From an uncultured Lachnospiraceae bacterium (GTDB taxonomy: Bacteria; Bacillota; Clostridia; Lachnospirales; Lachnospiraceae), in the NCBI GenBank assembly GCA_937950565.1, contig CALFCS010000088.1, forward strand, positions 1 to 41,175: a stretch of 41,175 nucleotides of DNA, written 5' to 3'. The notes under the pieces are model-generated. The model saw only the letters and a list, made by a program, of their open reading frames with translations. It had not been told where the DNA came from and searched no databases. Each line of letters opens with the position of its first letter. The first letter of the stretch is position 1. The translations under genes were made by a program, and so were the position numbers. This document shows, piece by piece, positions 16,764-24,109 of this stretch.

Positions 16764-18269
16764 TTGGAAAAAAATACAGAACAACAGCAGATAGATATAT
16801 ATTGTATTATAAGAGATGTCCTTCATGACCTGTGGGTTGTGATATTTGTCGGAATTTCAGTGGCTTTATTGTCTTATGTCGGTGGAAGAATTCTTTATCA
16901 TCCGACGTATACTTCCCAGACTACATTTGTCATTTCTGCGAAGGAAAACGGGGGAGCGTATGCGAATCTGACGAAGGCAGAGAAAATGACGGAGGTGTTC
17001 CGTTCTGTTATGGACAGCCATATCCTGAAGAAAAAGGTAAGTGAAAGTCTGGGAATGAAGTCTTTCGAAGGAAAGGTACGAATCAAAATTGTACCGGAGA
17101 CAAATCTCCTTACGGTGGCGGTTACCTCTGACAGCCCTCAGACAGCGCTCAGGCTTTTGAAAGGGATGCTTGCCCATTATCCGGAGGTTGGAGAAAATGT
17201 ATTGGGCGAGGTTGTAATGGAAATCTTCGAAGAGCCCGGATATCCATCCATTCCGGATAAGCAGTTTGATAAGAAGGGAATCATGGAGAAAGCATTTCTC
17301 ATAGGTGCACTCGTTATGGCGGCTGTGATTGCATTTCTTTCTTTTATAAAGGATACTGTGAAAAATGAGATGGAAATACCGGTTAAAATCGATACTTCGG
17401 CAATCGGGGTTCTGTCCCATGAGCGGAAATATCGGAATATCAGAGATTTTATAAGAAGGAAAAAGAAGAAGATTCTCTTCCCGGAGCCGTCGCTTGGTTT
17501 CGGATATTCGGAGTCTATGAAGAAAATCCGGATGAAGCTTTTGTATCAGATGCGGCATGAGGATGTAAAGGTAGTGCTTGTGACAAGTACCATACCAAAG
17601 GAAGGGAAGACAACTTTTGCGGTGAATCTTGCATATCTGATGGCAAAGCAGGACAGAAAGGTTCTGCTGATAGAAGGGAATCTGAGAAATACGAAATTAC
17701 AGGAATATCTGAATCTCCCTCCGGAGCAGGTAAAAGACTGGGGAGGGATTCTGGAAGAGGGAGAGAATTTAGGCAGGGCAGTCTCTTCCTTTGAAGATTA
17801 TTCCTATGATATGCTGGTGAATCAGACAAAGCTGCGCCGTGCGGTGGAATTGCTTTCTTCTGAAAAAATGGATTTATTTATACAGGAAATGCGGAAGGTA
17901 TATGATTTGATCATTATTGACGCACCGTCGGTTTACCGGCGTTCCGATACAGAAGTACTGGCACGTCTGTCAGACGCGTCCCTTCTTGTTGTAAAGCAAA
18001 ATGATGCGCTGGTGAAATATATTAATGATGCGATTGACATGCTTAATAACTATGGAAAAGGCCTGATGGGCTGTATCTTTAACGATGCTGTGGGCGGGAG
18101 AAATATCTTCTCATCCGGTTATGGGTATGGTTATGGATATGGTTACGGCTACGGAAGATACAGTGGCTATGGATATGGAAAGTACGGGCATTATGGGAAA
18201 TACGGCCGGTACGGAGCTGCGTATCAGAAAGAGAAGAAGAAAGGATCGGGGCATGAACAGAGAAACTAA
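16764..18269 (+). CDS. Wzz/BY-kinase fusion with degenerate Walker A' and a tyrosine-rich tail
   Basis: A 501-residue Wzc-like protein: an N-terminal Wzz chain-length domain with membrane segments at about residues 21-45 and 173-193, then a cytoplasmic BY-kinase/ParA-like domain. Walker A is TSTIPKEGKTTFAVNL and Walker B is YDLIIIDAPS. The Walker A' motif, normally of the form IDADLR, reads LLIEGNLRNT, so both expected aspartates are replaced. The last ~50 residues hold a Tyr-Gly repeat with about 17 tyrosines, the autophosphorylation cluster type of CpsD/Wzc. The start is TTG 16764 preceded by GGAG; no ATG fits. It overlaps the next gene by 17 bp. Weak own kinase activity is inferred. Confidence 0.85.
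   Translation: MEKNTEQQQIDIYCIIRDVLHDLWVVIFVGISVALLSYVGGRILYHPTYTSQTTFVISAKENGGAYANLTKAEKMTEVFRSVMDSHILKKKVSESLGMKSFEGKVRIKIVPETNLLTVAVTSDSPQTALRLLKGMLAHYPEVGENVLGEVVMEIFEEPGYPSIPDKQFDKKGIMEKAFLIGALVMAAVIAFLSFIKDTVKNEMEIPVKIDTSAIGVLSHERKYRNIRDFIRRKKKKILFPEPSLGFGYSESMKKIRMKLLYQMRHEDVKVVLVTSTIPKEGKTTFAVNLAYLMAKQDRKVLLIEGNLRNTKLQEYLNLPPEQVKDWGGILEEGENLGRAVSSFEDYSYDMLVNQTKLRRAVELLSSEKMDLFIQEMRKVYDLIIIDAPSVYRRSDTEVLARLSDASLLVVKQNDALVKYINDAIDMLNNYGKGLMGCIFNDAVGGRNIFSSGYGYGYGYGYGYGRYSGYGYGKYGHYGKYGRYGAAYQKEKKKGSGHEQRN
18118..18222 (+). repeat. TAYGGN hexamer repeat encoding the Tyr-Gly tail
   Basis: A run of imperfect 6-bp units (TATGGN, TACGGN) at the end of the first BY-kinase gene encodes alternating Tyr and Gly. 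The unit is a multiple of three, so slippage would change the tyrosine number without a frameshift. Confidence 0.8.
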
Positions 18270-19629
18270 AGAGCAAAAAGAAAGGCAGGAAGATCTGATT
18301 GATATTACCGTTTTTCTGTCAGATTATTTTAGGCTGTTTTCCAGAATGTGGAAGGTGGTATTATTTCTGATGCTTGCAGGCGCCGCCTTTTTTGGAATAA
18401 GGGCAAATGCGCAGTATCATGCCCGATATACTGCATCTTCTACGTTCACGGTAAATATTACCCATGAACAAGGTGAAAAGGCGCTTTCCGGCAGCTTTTT
18501 TGATAATGCAGCCGCAGAGCAGATGGCGAAAACATTTCCGCATATACTGACAAGCGGGGTGTTGCAGCGCAGAGTGGCGGAACAGCTTTCGATGGATGCA
18601 GTGCCGGGGAGCATCCGGGTAAGGGTTACAAAAAATACAAATCTCTTAACTCTTTCCGTAACCGATATTGATGCGGAACGGGCTTACAGAACCCTGCAGG
18701 CTGTGATTGACTGTTATCCTTCTGTTTCGGAGGTAATCGTAGGGAAGGTTGAGCTGAATATGCTTGATGAGACAGAGATACCGACGCAGCCGGATAATCC
18801 GAAAACGTTGAAAAGAGATGCGGCAAAGGGCGGCCTGCTTGGTTTGGCGGCAGGACTTGCATTTCTTGCTGTTCTTGTATTTTTTAACCAGACAATCCGA
18901 AGGGAAGAGGATTGTGCAAAGAAGCTTAATCAACGGTGCCTGGGAATGATACCCAAAATGCACCATAAAAAGAGAAGCCGGAAAAAGGAAGTGTGTTCAA
19001 GTATTGCGGATGAGAAAATCAAACCGGAATTTGTGGAAGCTTTTCGTATTATTCGTAATAAGGTGGAGTACAGCGCCAGAGAAAACGGGATAAAAAGTAT
19101 TCTCGTTACGAGTGCACTTGCAGATGAAGGGAAAAGTACAGTAGCAGTAAATCTCGCGTTGTCCCTTGTACAGAATGGAAAGAAGGTTGCGCTGATTGAC
19201 TGTGACCTTCGCAACCCGTCAGACAGTAATGTATTACAGCTGGGGGAACGAAAGGGATTGTCTGAATATTTGAAGGGCGGAATTAAATTAAATGAAGCGG
19301 TGGTTTCCGGAAGAGAAGCTGATTTCCGGGATTTCCCAAAGCTTCTATATCTTCCGGCGGGAAGCGCTGTTTTGGATGGAACGGAACTCCTCGATACACC
19401 TGCGATGAAAAGAGCAATTGAGTCGCTGGAGGAAGAAGCAGACTATGTGATTCTCGACAGCGCGCCTCTGGGGCTTCTTGCTGATGCAGGAATTCTGGCG
19501 CAGTATGTGGACGGGGCACTCCTTGTCGTGAAAAAGGATTTTGCACGTGCAGATTTTATTTTCCGTGGCCTGGAACAGCTTGCGGAATATAAGGTGCATA
19601 TAATGGGGTGTGTGCTGAATGAAAATTAA
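18253..19629 (+). CDS. Wzz/BY-kinase fusion with canonical Walker motifs, no tyrosine tail
   Basis: A 458-residue paralogue of the preceding gene. The N-terminal Wzz part has membrane segments near residues 37-53 and 196-216, preceded by the proline-rich IPTQPDNPK. The kinase domain has Walker A TSALADEGKSTVAVNLAL, Walker A' VALIDCDLRNPSDS with both aspartates, and Walker B YVILDSAPLG. It ends shortly after in MGCVLNEN, so it lacks the tyrosine cluster. The frame is open from 18085, but ATG 18253 with AAAGGA just upstream gives a normal Wzz N-terminus and a 17-bp overlap with the first kinase. The two overlap translationally and probably act as a pair. Confidence 0.87.
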   Translation: MNRETKEQKERQEDLIDITVFLSDYFRLFSRMWKVVLFLMLAGAAFFGIRANAQYHARYTASSTFTVNITHEQGEKALSGSFFDNAAAEQMAKTFPHILTSGVLQRRVAEQLSMDAVPGSIRVRVTKNTNLLTLSVTDIDAERAYRTLQAVIDCYPSVSEVIVGKVELNMLDETEIPTQPDNPKTLKRDAAKGGLLGLAAGLAFLAVLVFFNQTIRREEDCAKKLNQRCLGMIPKMHHKKRSRKKEVCSSIADEKIKPEFVEAFRIIRNKVEYSARENGIKSILVTSALADEGKSTVAVNLALSLVQNGKKVALIDCDLRNPSDSNVLQLGERKGLSEYLKGGIKLNEAVVSGREADFRDFPKLLYLPAGSAVLDGTELLDTPAMKRAIESLEEEADYVILDSAPLGLLADAGILAQYVDGALLVVKKDFARADFIFRGLEQLAEYKVHIMGCVLNEN

Positions 19630-20071
19630 GACCATAAACACAAGAGAATATGTTTCGGCGCTTCGGGAGCTGACTGCACAAGGGGAAGAAGTGTGCCTTC
19701 CAGTGGCAGGATGGAGTATGTCTCCTTTTCTCGTACATGAAAGAGATGTGATCTGCTTTTCAAGGCCGGCAGGGGATTTGAAAAAAGGCGACATGGTATT
19801 TTACCAGAGAAGAAGCGGTCAGTATGTCATGCACCGTATCTGTAAGGTGAAAAAAGAGGGGTATTACCTGGTGGGAGATGCCCAGCAGGAGATAGAAGGA
19901 CCCATAGAGAGGGAATGCATATTTGCGGTTGTCCTCCGGGTACGCAGGAAAGGAAAATGGATTGGCGCGGAGGATTTCTGGTGGAAGTTCTTTGCAGTGG
20001 TGTGGATACGGGTGATCCCGTTTCGAAGGTTTATTATGTGGATATACAGCAGAATCAGGAGTAGGGCATGA
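19619..20071 (+). CDS. S26-family signal peptidase-like protein (SipW-like Ser/His type)
   Basis: A 150-residue S24/S26 peptidase. The catalytic serine is in VAGWSMSPFL (about residues 29-38), followed by a GDMVFYQ strand and YVMHRICKV, where histidine stands in the place of the usual lysine, as in ER-type/SipW signal peptidases; GYYLVGDAQQ is the last conserved box. There is no N-terminal membrane segment, but the C-terminal ~40 residues are aromatic, hydrophobic and basic and could attach to membrane. It overlaps the upstream kinase by 11 bp and the ABC exporter by 4 bp (ATGA). In this setting it may remove a leader from the exported peptide, which is an inference. Confidence 0.75.
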   Translation: MKIKTINTREYVSALRELTAQGEEVCLPVAGWSMSPFLVHERDVICFSRPAGDLKKGDMVFYQRRSGQYVMHRICKVKKEGYYLVGDAQQEIEGPIERECIFAVVLRVRRKGKWIGAEDFWWKFFAVVWIRVIPFRRFIMWIYSRIRSRA

Positions 20072-21861
20072 AGGAACAAGAGCAGAAGGAAAAAGAAAAT
20101 AAGACATTTGCCGCATCTGTCCACATTTTGCTTTCAAAGTGGAGGGATGGGACCTTTTCAGAGCTTTTTGATGACTGGAAATGGATATTTGGTTACAGCA
20201 CCCGGTACAAGAAGTCGATTGTACTGTATGTGGTACTTGGGATTCTGAGTACGTCTCTCGGGCTGATGGGAAGTGTTGCCGGGAAATATCTGATCGATAT
20301 TATTACCGGCTATCAGATGAACAGACTCGGGGCGCTGGTCGTCATTATGGTATTTAGTTCTGTAATCAGTATGGCGCTGGAAAATCTGATCAACCGGGTA
20401 TCGACACAGCTTAGTATTCGAATCAATAATGATATTCAGGCAGATGTGTTTGATAAAATTATGGCTTCCGAATGGCTGGCTATGAATGCATATACGAATG
20501 GGGATCTGCTGAATCGGTTCAACGGAGATATCAAAACGGTAAGCGGAAATGCGGTAAGCTGGCTTCCTACGGTAATTTTGTCCGTTTACAAGTTCGCAGC
20601 TACTTTTTTTGTCATTCTCCATTATGACTGGATTATGGCGGTGATTGCGCTTGGAAGCGCTCCGGTTATGCTTTTGTGTTCCCGGTTTTTGCTGGGAAAG
20701 CAGCGGGAATATGGGAAGAAGGTTCGGGAATCCAGCAGTGAGCTGATGACCTTTGAGGTGGAAGCATTTTATAATTATGATACGATCAAATCTTTTGGAA
20801 TCACATCCTTTTACAGCCGGAAAATGCGGCACAGGCAGGCGGGATTCCGGGATATCGCGCTGCGGTATAATATGTTTACAATTAAAAGTAATATTTTGCT
20901 GTCCGTAATGGGGTTGGTGATGCAGTTTGTGGCATTTTTCTACTGCCTGTTCCGGTTATGGACGCATGAGATTACTTATGGAACAATGACGTTGTTTTTG
21001 CAGCAGAGAAGTAGTTTGTCTTCAGCGTTCAATCAAAGCGTATCTGTTATTCCGGCATTTTTAAACAGCTCGATTTCCGCGAGGAGAATCCGGGAGATTA
21101 CAGAGCTTCCCAAGGAAGTGCAGGTTACGGAAAATCCGGATACAAGAGAATACCCCAAAGAAGGCTTAAAGATTCAGATGAAGGGGATAGAATTTGCTTA
21201 TACTCATGGACAGGAGATTCTTACAGATGCGTCTTTTCTGGCGAATCCGGGAGAGATAACAGCGCTGGTCGGGCCATCCGGTGAAGGAAAGACAACGATG
21301 ATCCGGCTGATTCTCGGGTTAGTAAAACCGCAGAAGGGGGAGGCCGTTCTTGCGGGTGTTTCCGGCCGGGAGATGGAACTGGGAGTACAGACAAGGTATT
21401 TGTTTTCTTATGTGCCTCAGGGAAATACAATTCTTGGGGGAACGGTAGCTGAGAATATGCGGATGGTAAAAGAGGATGCCACAGATGAAGAAATCATCTC
21501 GGCGCTTCAGACAGCATGTGCATGGGAATTTGTGGAAAAAATGCCGGAAGGGCTCTACAGCAGTGTAGGGGAAAGAGGACGAGGGCTTTCGGAAGGACAG
21601 GCACAAAGGATTGCAATTGCAAGGGCAGTGCTAAAGGACGCACCGGTTCTTCTTCTGGACGAAGCGACCTCAGCGCTTGATGTAGCAACAGAAAGAAAGG
21701 TGCTCCGCAATATTATTAGGAGAAGGCCTGATAAGACTTGTATTGTGACGACGCATCGTCCGAGCGTGCTGAATCTGTGTCAGCGTGTATACCGGGTGAT
21801 GGACAAAGAACTGGTGCAGCTTTCGGAAGAGGAAGCCGCACGGATGGCGATGGATTTTTAG
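20068..21861 (+). CDS. ABC exporter, fused membrane and ATPase domains
   Basis: A 597-residue type IV (ABCB-like) half-transporter. An N-terminal ~50-residue extension is followed by about six membrane helices (residues ~45-310) and an ATPase domain with Walker A VGPSGEGKTTMIRLILG, Q-loop, signature LSEGQAQRIAIARAVL, Walker B VLLLDEATSALD and the switch histidine in IVTTHRP. No C39 peptidase domain is present, so leader removal would need a separate protease; the S26 peptidase encoded 4 bp upstream fits. Substrates of the family range from peptides to lipids. ATG 20068 overlaps the previous stop codon. Confidence 0.85.
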   Translation: MKEQEQKEKENKTFAASVHILLSKWRDGTFSELFDDWKWIFGYSTRYKKSIVLYVVLGILSTSLGLMGSVAGKYLIDIITGYQMNRLGALVVIMVFSSVISMALENLINRVSTQLSIRINNDIQADVFDKIMASEWLAMNAYTNGDLLNRFNGDIKTVSGNAVSWLPTVILSVYKFAATFFVILHYDWIMAVIALGSAPVMLLCSRFLLGKQREYGKKVRESSSELMTFEVEAFYNYDTIKSFGITSFYSRKMRHRQAGFRDIALRYNMFTIKSNILLSVMGLVMQFVAFFYCLFRLWTHEITYGTMTLFLQQRSSLSSAFNQSVSVIPAFLNSSISARRIREITELPKEVQVTENPDTREYPKEGLKIQMKGIEFAYTHGQEILTDASFLANPGEITALVGPSGEGKTTMIRLILGLVKPQKGEAVLAGVSGREMELGVQTRYLFSYVPQGNTILGGTVAENMRMVKEDATDEEIISALQTACAWEFVEKMPEGLYSSVGERGRGLSEGQAQRIAIARAVLKDAPVLLLDEATSALDVATERKVLRNIIRRRPDKTCIVTTHRPSVLNLCQRVYRVMDKELVQLSEEEAARMAMDF

Positions 21862-21889
21862 AAAAGAAGATAAAGGATAATCAGGAAAA

Positions 21890-22639
21890 ATGATTGATAT
21901 ACATACACATATTTTACCGGGAGCTGATGATGGCGCTTCGAATATTCAGGATACATTAGAAATGGTAAGGATGGCGGCGGATATCGGTGTGACGGCTATG
22001 GTTGCCACTCCTCACTGCAATATCCCGGGCGGATACAGCAATTATCTTGGTGAAGAATATAAGGATAGATTCCGCCGGGCGGCAGAGGCGGTGCGGCAGG
22101 CGAAGATTCCGGTGCAGATTCTTCCGGGGGCGGAAGTATTTGCCACCTACGACCTTGTGCGGCTGATTCGGGAAGGGCAGATTCTTACTTTAAATGGAAG
22201 CCGGTATCTTCTGATAGAGTTTGATTTTGGGGAGGACCCTGCATTTGCAGATGATGTGCTGGAACAGGTTGCAGATATCGGAATCCGCCCGGTGATTGCT
22301 CATGCGGAGAGGTATGAATTTGTACAGGAGATTCCGCAGATTGTGTATGAGTGGCAGAAAAAGGGATATTTCATCCAGGTAAATAAGGGCAGTGTTACGG
22401 GAAGATTCGGACATCGTGCACAGCTTTCGGCCGAGTGGATGCTTGATGAACATCTGGTATCTGTAATCGCAAGTGACGCGCACAGCCCCAGAAGAAGAAC
22501 TCCATATCTTCTGGATGCTTACGAGAAATTAAAAAGAAAATACAGCAGGAAATATCTGCAGGCGCTTTTTGAAGAAAATCCACGCAGAATGTGTGAGAAC
22601 AAGCCTGTTGTGCGGTTCAGGACAAAGGAAGATAAGTGA
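21890..22639 (+). CDS. CpsB/YwqE-type PHP-domain protein-tyrosine phosphatase
   Basis: A 249-residue metal-dependent phosphatase. The metal ligands are visible in MIDIHTHILPGADDG at the N-terminus, ATPHCN near residue 41, the EVFATY region near residue 81, HAERYEFVQ near residue 137, and ASDAHSPRRR near residue 197. CpsB enzymes dephosphorylate the tyrosine tail of the partner BY-kinase. It sits 28 bp after the ABC gene and with the two kinases makes a complete phosphorylation circuit. ATG 21890 has AAAGGA and AGGA upstream. Length is typical. Confidence 0.9.
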   Translation: MIDIHTHILPGADDGASNIQDTLEMVRMAADIGVTAMVATPHCNIPGGYSNYLGEEYKDRFRRAAEAVRQAKIPVQILPGAEVFATYDLVRLIREGQILTLNGSRYLLIEFDFGEDPAFADDVLEQVADIGIRPVIAHAERYEFVQEIPQIVYEWQKKGYFIQVNKGSVTGRFGHRAQLSAEWMLDEHLVSVIASDAHSPRRRTPYLLDAYEKLKRKYSRKYLQALFEENPRRMCENKPVVRFRTKEDK

Positions 22640-22651
22640 AAGGAAGGAAAG

Positions 22652-23593
22652 ATGAAGAAATTCTATAAGACACATAGAAAATTGAAAATATTTATCACAG
22701 CGCTTCTGGCAGTCCTGCTTGTGTTGCTTGGAATCTGCGCGGTGATTTTCTGGCGGTTATATTCCGGAACAGCAAAGATTGTAGACCCGGAGGACGTAGA
22801 CCCGACGGCTTCTCAGGTTGCAATCGCCAGGGAAGAGGCAAAGGATGACAGCGTGATCAATGTGCTTCTGGTAGGAACAGACTCCAGAGACCCTTCCAGT
22901 GATATGGGACGTTCAGACAGTATGATGCTGGTATCTTATAATAAAAAAGAGCACAAGGCTACACTGGCCTCTTTTTTAAGAGATTCTCTTGTAGAGATAG
23001 ACGGTTATGGGAAGAGCAGACTGGGACACACATACGCATATGGGGGCGTCGGGCTGACGATTAATACAATCAATAAGGTATATGGACTGGATATCCAGAA
23101 TTATGTAACCATCAGTTTTGAAAATCTGGTAAGCGTGATTGATATGCTTGGTGGTATAGAAGTACCTATTACAGCTGAAGAAGCGGAATATTACCGGAAA
23201 AACGGAATGCCGGATATGCAGGAGGGAATGATGACACTCACAGGAACGCAGGCACTTTCTCATGCCAGGAACCGTTCTCTGGATAATGATTTTGGGAGAA
23301 CTCGCAGGCAGAGGAGTGTGATGAATGGAATTTACCGAAAGGTTATGGAACAGAGAGATCCGTCGGCAGTGCTTTCTATCATTAATTTCTGCATGACACA
23401 GGTAAAGACTAATATGGCGGTCAATGATATTTACACATTGACAATGGATGTACTAACGGAAAATAATCTGAAGGTGCAGCAGATAAGCGTTCCGGCGGAA
23501 GGAACCTATCAGTTTGGAAATTATGAAGGGATGGAGATTCTGGAGATTGATATTGAGGCGAATAAAAAGAACCTGCAGGAGTTTTTGTATTAA
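22652..23593 (+). CDS. LytR-CpsA-Psr (LCP) family phosphotransferase
   Basis: A 313-residue protein with a single N-terminal membrane segment (residues ~11-33) and an extracellular LCP domain. Conserved stretches include NVLLVGTDSRDPS, GRSDSMMLVSYN, LRDSLVEIDGYG, the NTINKVYGLDIQNYV region and HARNRSLDNDFGRTRRQR. LCP enzymes attach undecaprenyl-linked glycopolymers to peptidoglycan. It starts 12 bp after the phosphatase gene with AAGGAAGG before ATG 22652. It is the last gene of the kinase-phosphatase block. A polymer substrate must be made elsewhere because no glycosyltransferases are present here. Confidence 0.92.
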   Translation: MKKFYKTHRKLKIFITALLAVLLVLLGICAVIFWRLYSGTAKIVDPEDVDPTASQVAIAREEAKDDSVINVLLVGTDSRDPSSDMGRSDSMMLVSYNKKEHKATLASFLRDSLVEIDGYGKSRLGHTYAYGGVGLTINTINKVYGLDIQNYVTISFENLVSVIDMLGGIEVPITAEEAEYYRKNGMPDMQEGMMTLTGTQALSHARNRSLDNDFGRTRRQRSVMNGIYRKVMEQRDPSAVLSIINFCMTQVKTNMAVNDIYTLTMDVLTENNLKVQQISVPAEGTYQFGNYEGMEILEIDIEANKKNLQEFLY

Positions 23594-23656
23594 GATGAAA
23601 GATGTATTATATCTGGTACTTCCAGATGCAAAGCATCTTGATAACTGAATAAAGGC

Positions 23657-23685
23657 TTTACACTTTATATTAAAGCCCTTATAAT
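23657..23685 (+). promoter_or_regulatory. Near-consensus sigma-A promoter of the 58-codon gene
   Basis: TTTACA at 23657-23662 and TATAAT at 23680-23685 are exactly 17 bp apart. The start would be near 23692, 26 bp before the ATG. It is the best-matching vegetative promoter in the window. Confidence 0.8.
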
Positions 23686-23717
23686 ATATTTATCTTAGTA
23701 TAAGGGGTGATCAAAGG

Positions 23718-23894
23718 ATGGCAGAAGGTATGACATTAGATGAATTAAAACAAATTACTATTGATTATTATGTAAATTTGCAGCGTATTAAGAAAGCGGA
23801 TACTGGAAATAATCCAGAGTTGGAGTATCAATTGAGAGTCGTAAAAAACAAATTAGCATCCATGGGGATTCCGACAGAAGAGTATGAAATGTAA
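23718..23894 (+). CDS. Small hypothetical protein (58 residues)
   Basis: An open frame from ATG 23718 to TAA 23892-23894 encodes 58 residues, beginning MAEGMTLDELKQITIDYYV and ending GIPTEEYEM. It is mostly helical in appearance, charged and without a membrane segment or cysteine. AAGGGGTGATC at 23702-23712 is a strong ribosome site. It has its own near-consensus promoter and a strong terminator right after it, so it is a single-gene transcription unit. The codon use is more A/T-rich than the flanking genes. I do not recognise the family and assign no function. Its placement between the LCP gene and the giant surface protein may be coincidental. Confidence 0.75.
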   Translation: MAEGMTLDELKQITIDYYVNLQRIKKADTGNNPELEYQLRVVKNKLASMGIPTEEYEM

Positions 23895-23922
23895 CAACTG
23901 AACAAATAACCACAAACATAAG

Positions 23923-23969
23923 GTGTAAAGTCTTTATTTAATTATTAAGGTTTTACACTTTTTCTTTTT
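23923..23969 (+). terminator. Strong intrinsic terminator of the 58-codon gene
   Basis: GTGTAAAGTCTT (23923-23934) pairs with AAGGTTTTACAC (23947-23958), including two G-T pairs, followed by TTTTTCTTTTT (23959-23969). Confidence 0.85.
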
Positions 23970-24016
23970 AAAAAATATAGGAAATCTTATGATATAAATA
24001 GTTGAAAAATAAAGGA

Positions 24017-24050
24017 AAACTACATACTTTGGTATGTGGTTTTTCTTTTT
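24017..24050 (+). terminator. Second intrinsic terminator, upstream of the giant surface gene
   Basis: AAACTACATAC (24017-24027) pairs with GTATGTGGTTT (24032-24042) with one G-T pair around a 4-nt loop, followed by a T-rich run to 24050. No gene lies between it and the preceding terminator, so it either doubles the stop or acts in the leader of the next gene. Confidence 0.8.
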
Positions 24051-24065
24051 CTCGAATGTTATTAT

Positions 24066-24071
24066 TATAAT
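24066..24071 (+). promoter_or_regulatory. Possible -10 element for the giant surface gene
   Basis: A perfect TATAAT lies 38 bp before the start codon, after the second terminator, but no good -35 hexamer is found 16-18 bp upstream. An activator-dependent promoter is possible. Confidence 0.3.
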
Positions 24072-24109
24072 AATTAATATTTTTTGAAAACGGTAAAGGA
24101 GAATGCAAA

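Larger units (their letters stand above)
23648..23938. repeat. Imperfect 23-bp inverted repeats flanking a 58-codon gene
   Basis: AATAAAGGCTTTACACTTTA begins at 23648, and its reverse complement with few mismatches (AATAAAGACTTTACACCTTA) lies at about 23917-23938; 20 of 24 aligned bases agree. A third related copy in direct orientation is at about 23946-23964. The left copy contains the -35 element and the right copy the first arm of a terminator. Confidence 0.65.

Noticed and set aside
18118..18222. Short regular repeats considered as a CRISPR array
   Set aside because: Units are 6 bp, coding and without spacers; no CRISPR-like array or cas gene is present anywhere in the window.
18085..18252. 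Longer N-terminus for the second BY-kinase, starting at 18085
   Set aside because: The extra 56 residues are a frame-shifted reading of the Tyr-Gly repeat of the first kinase; ATG 18253 has a good ribosome site and a normal Wzz start.
13238..23593. Annotation as a capsule biosynthesis locus
   Set aside because: Only regulatory, phosphatase and ligase-type genes are present; there are no glycosyltransferase, flippase or polymerase genes.
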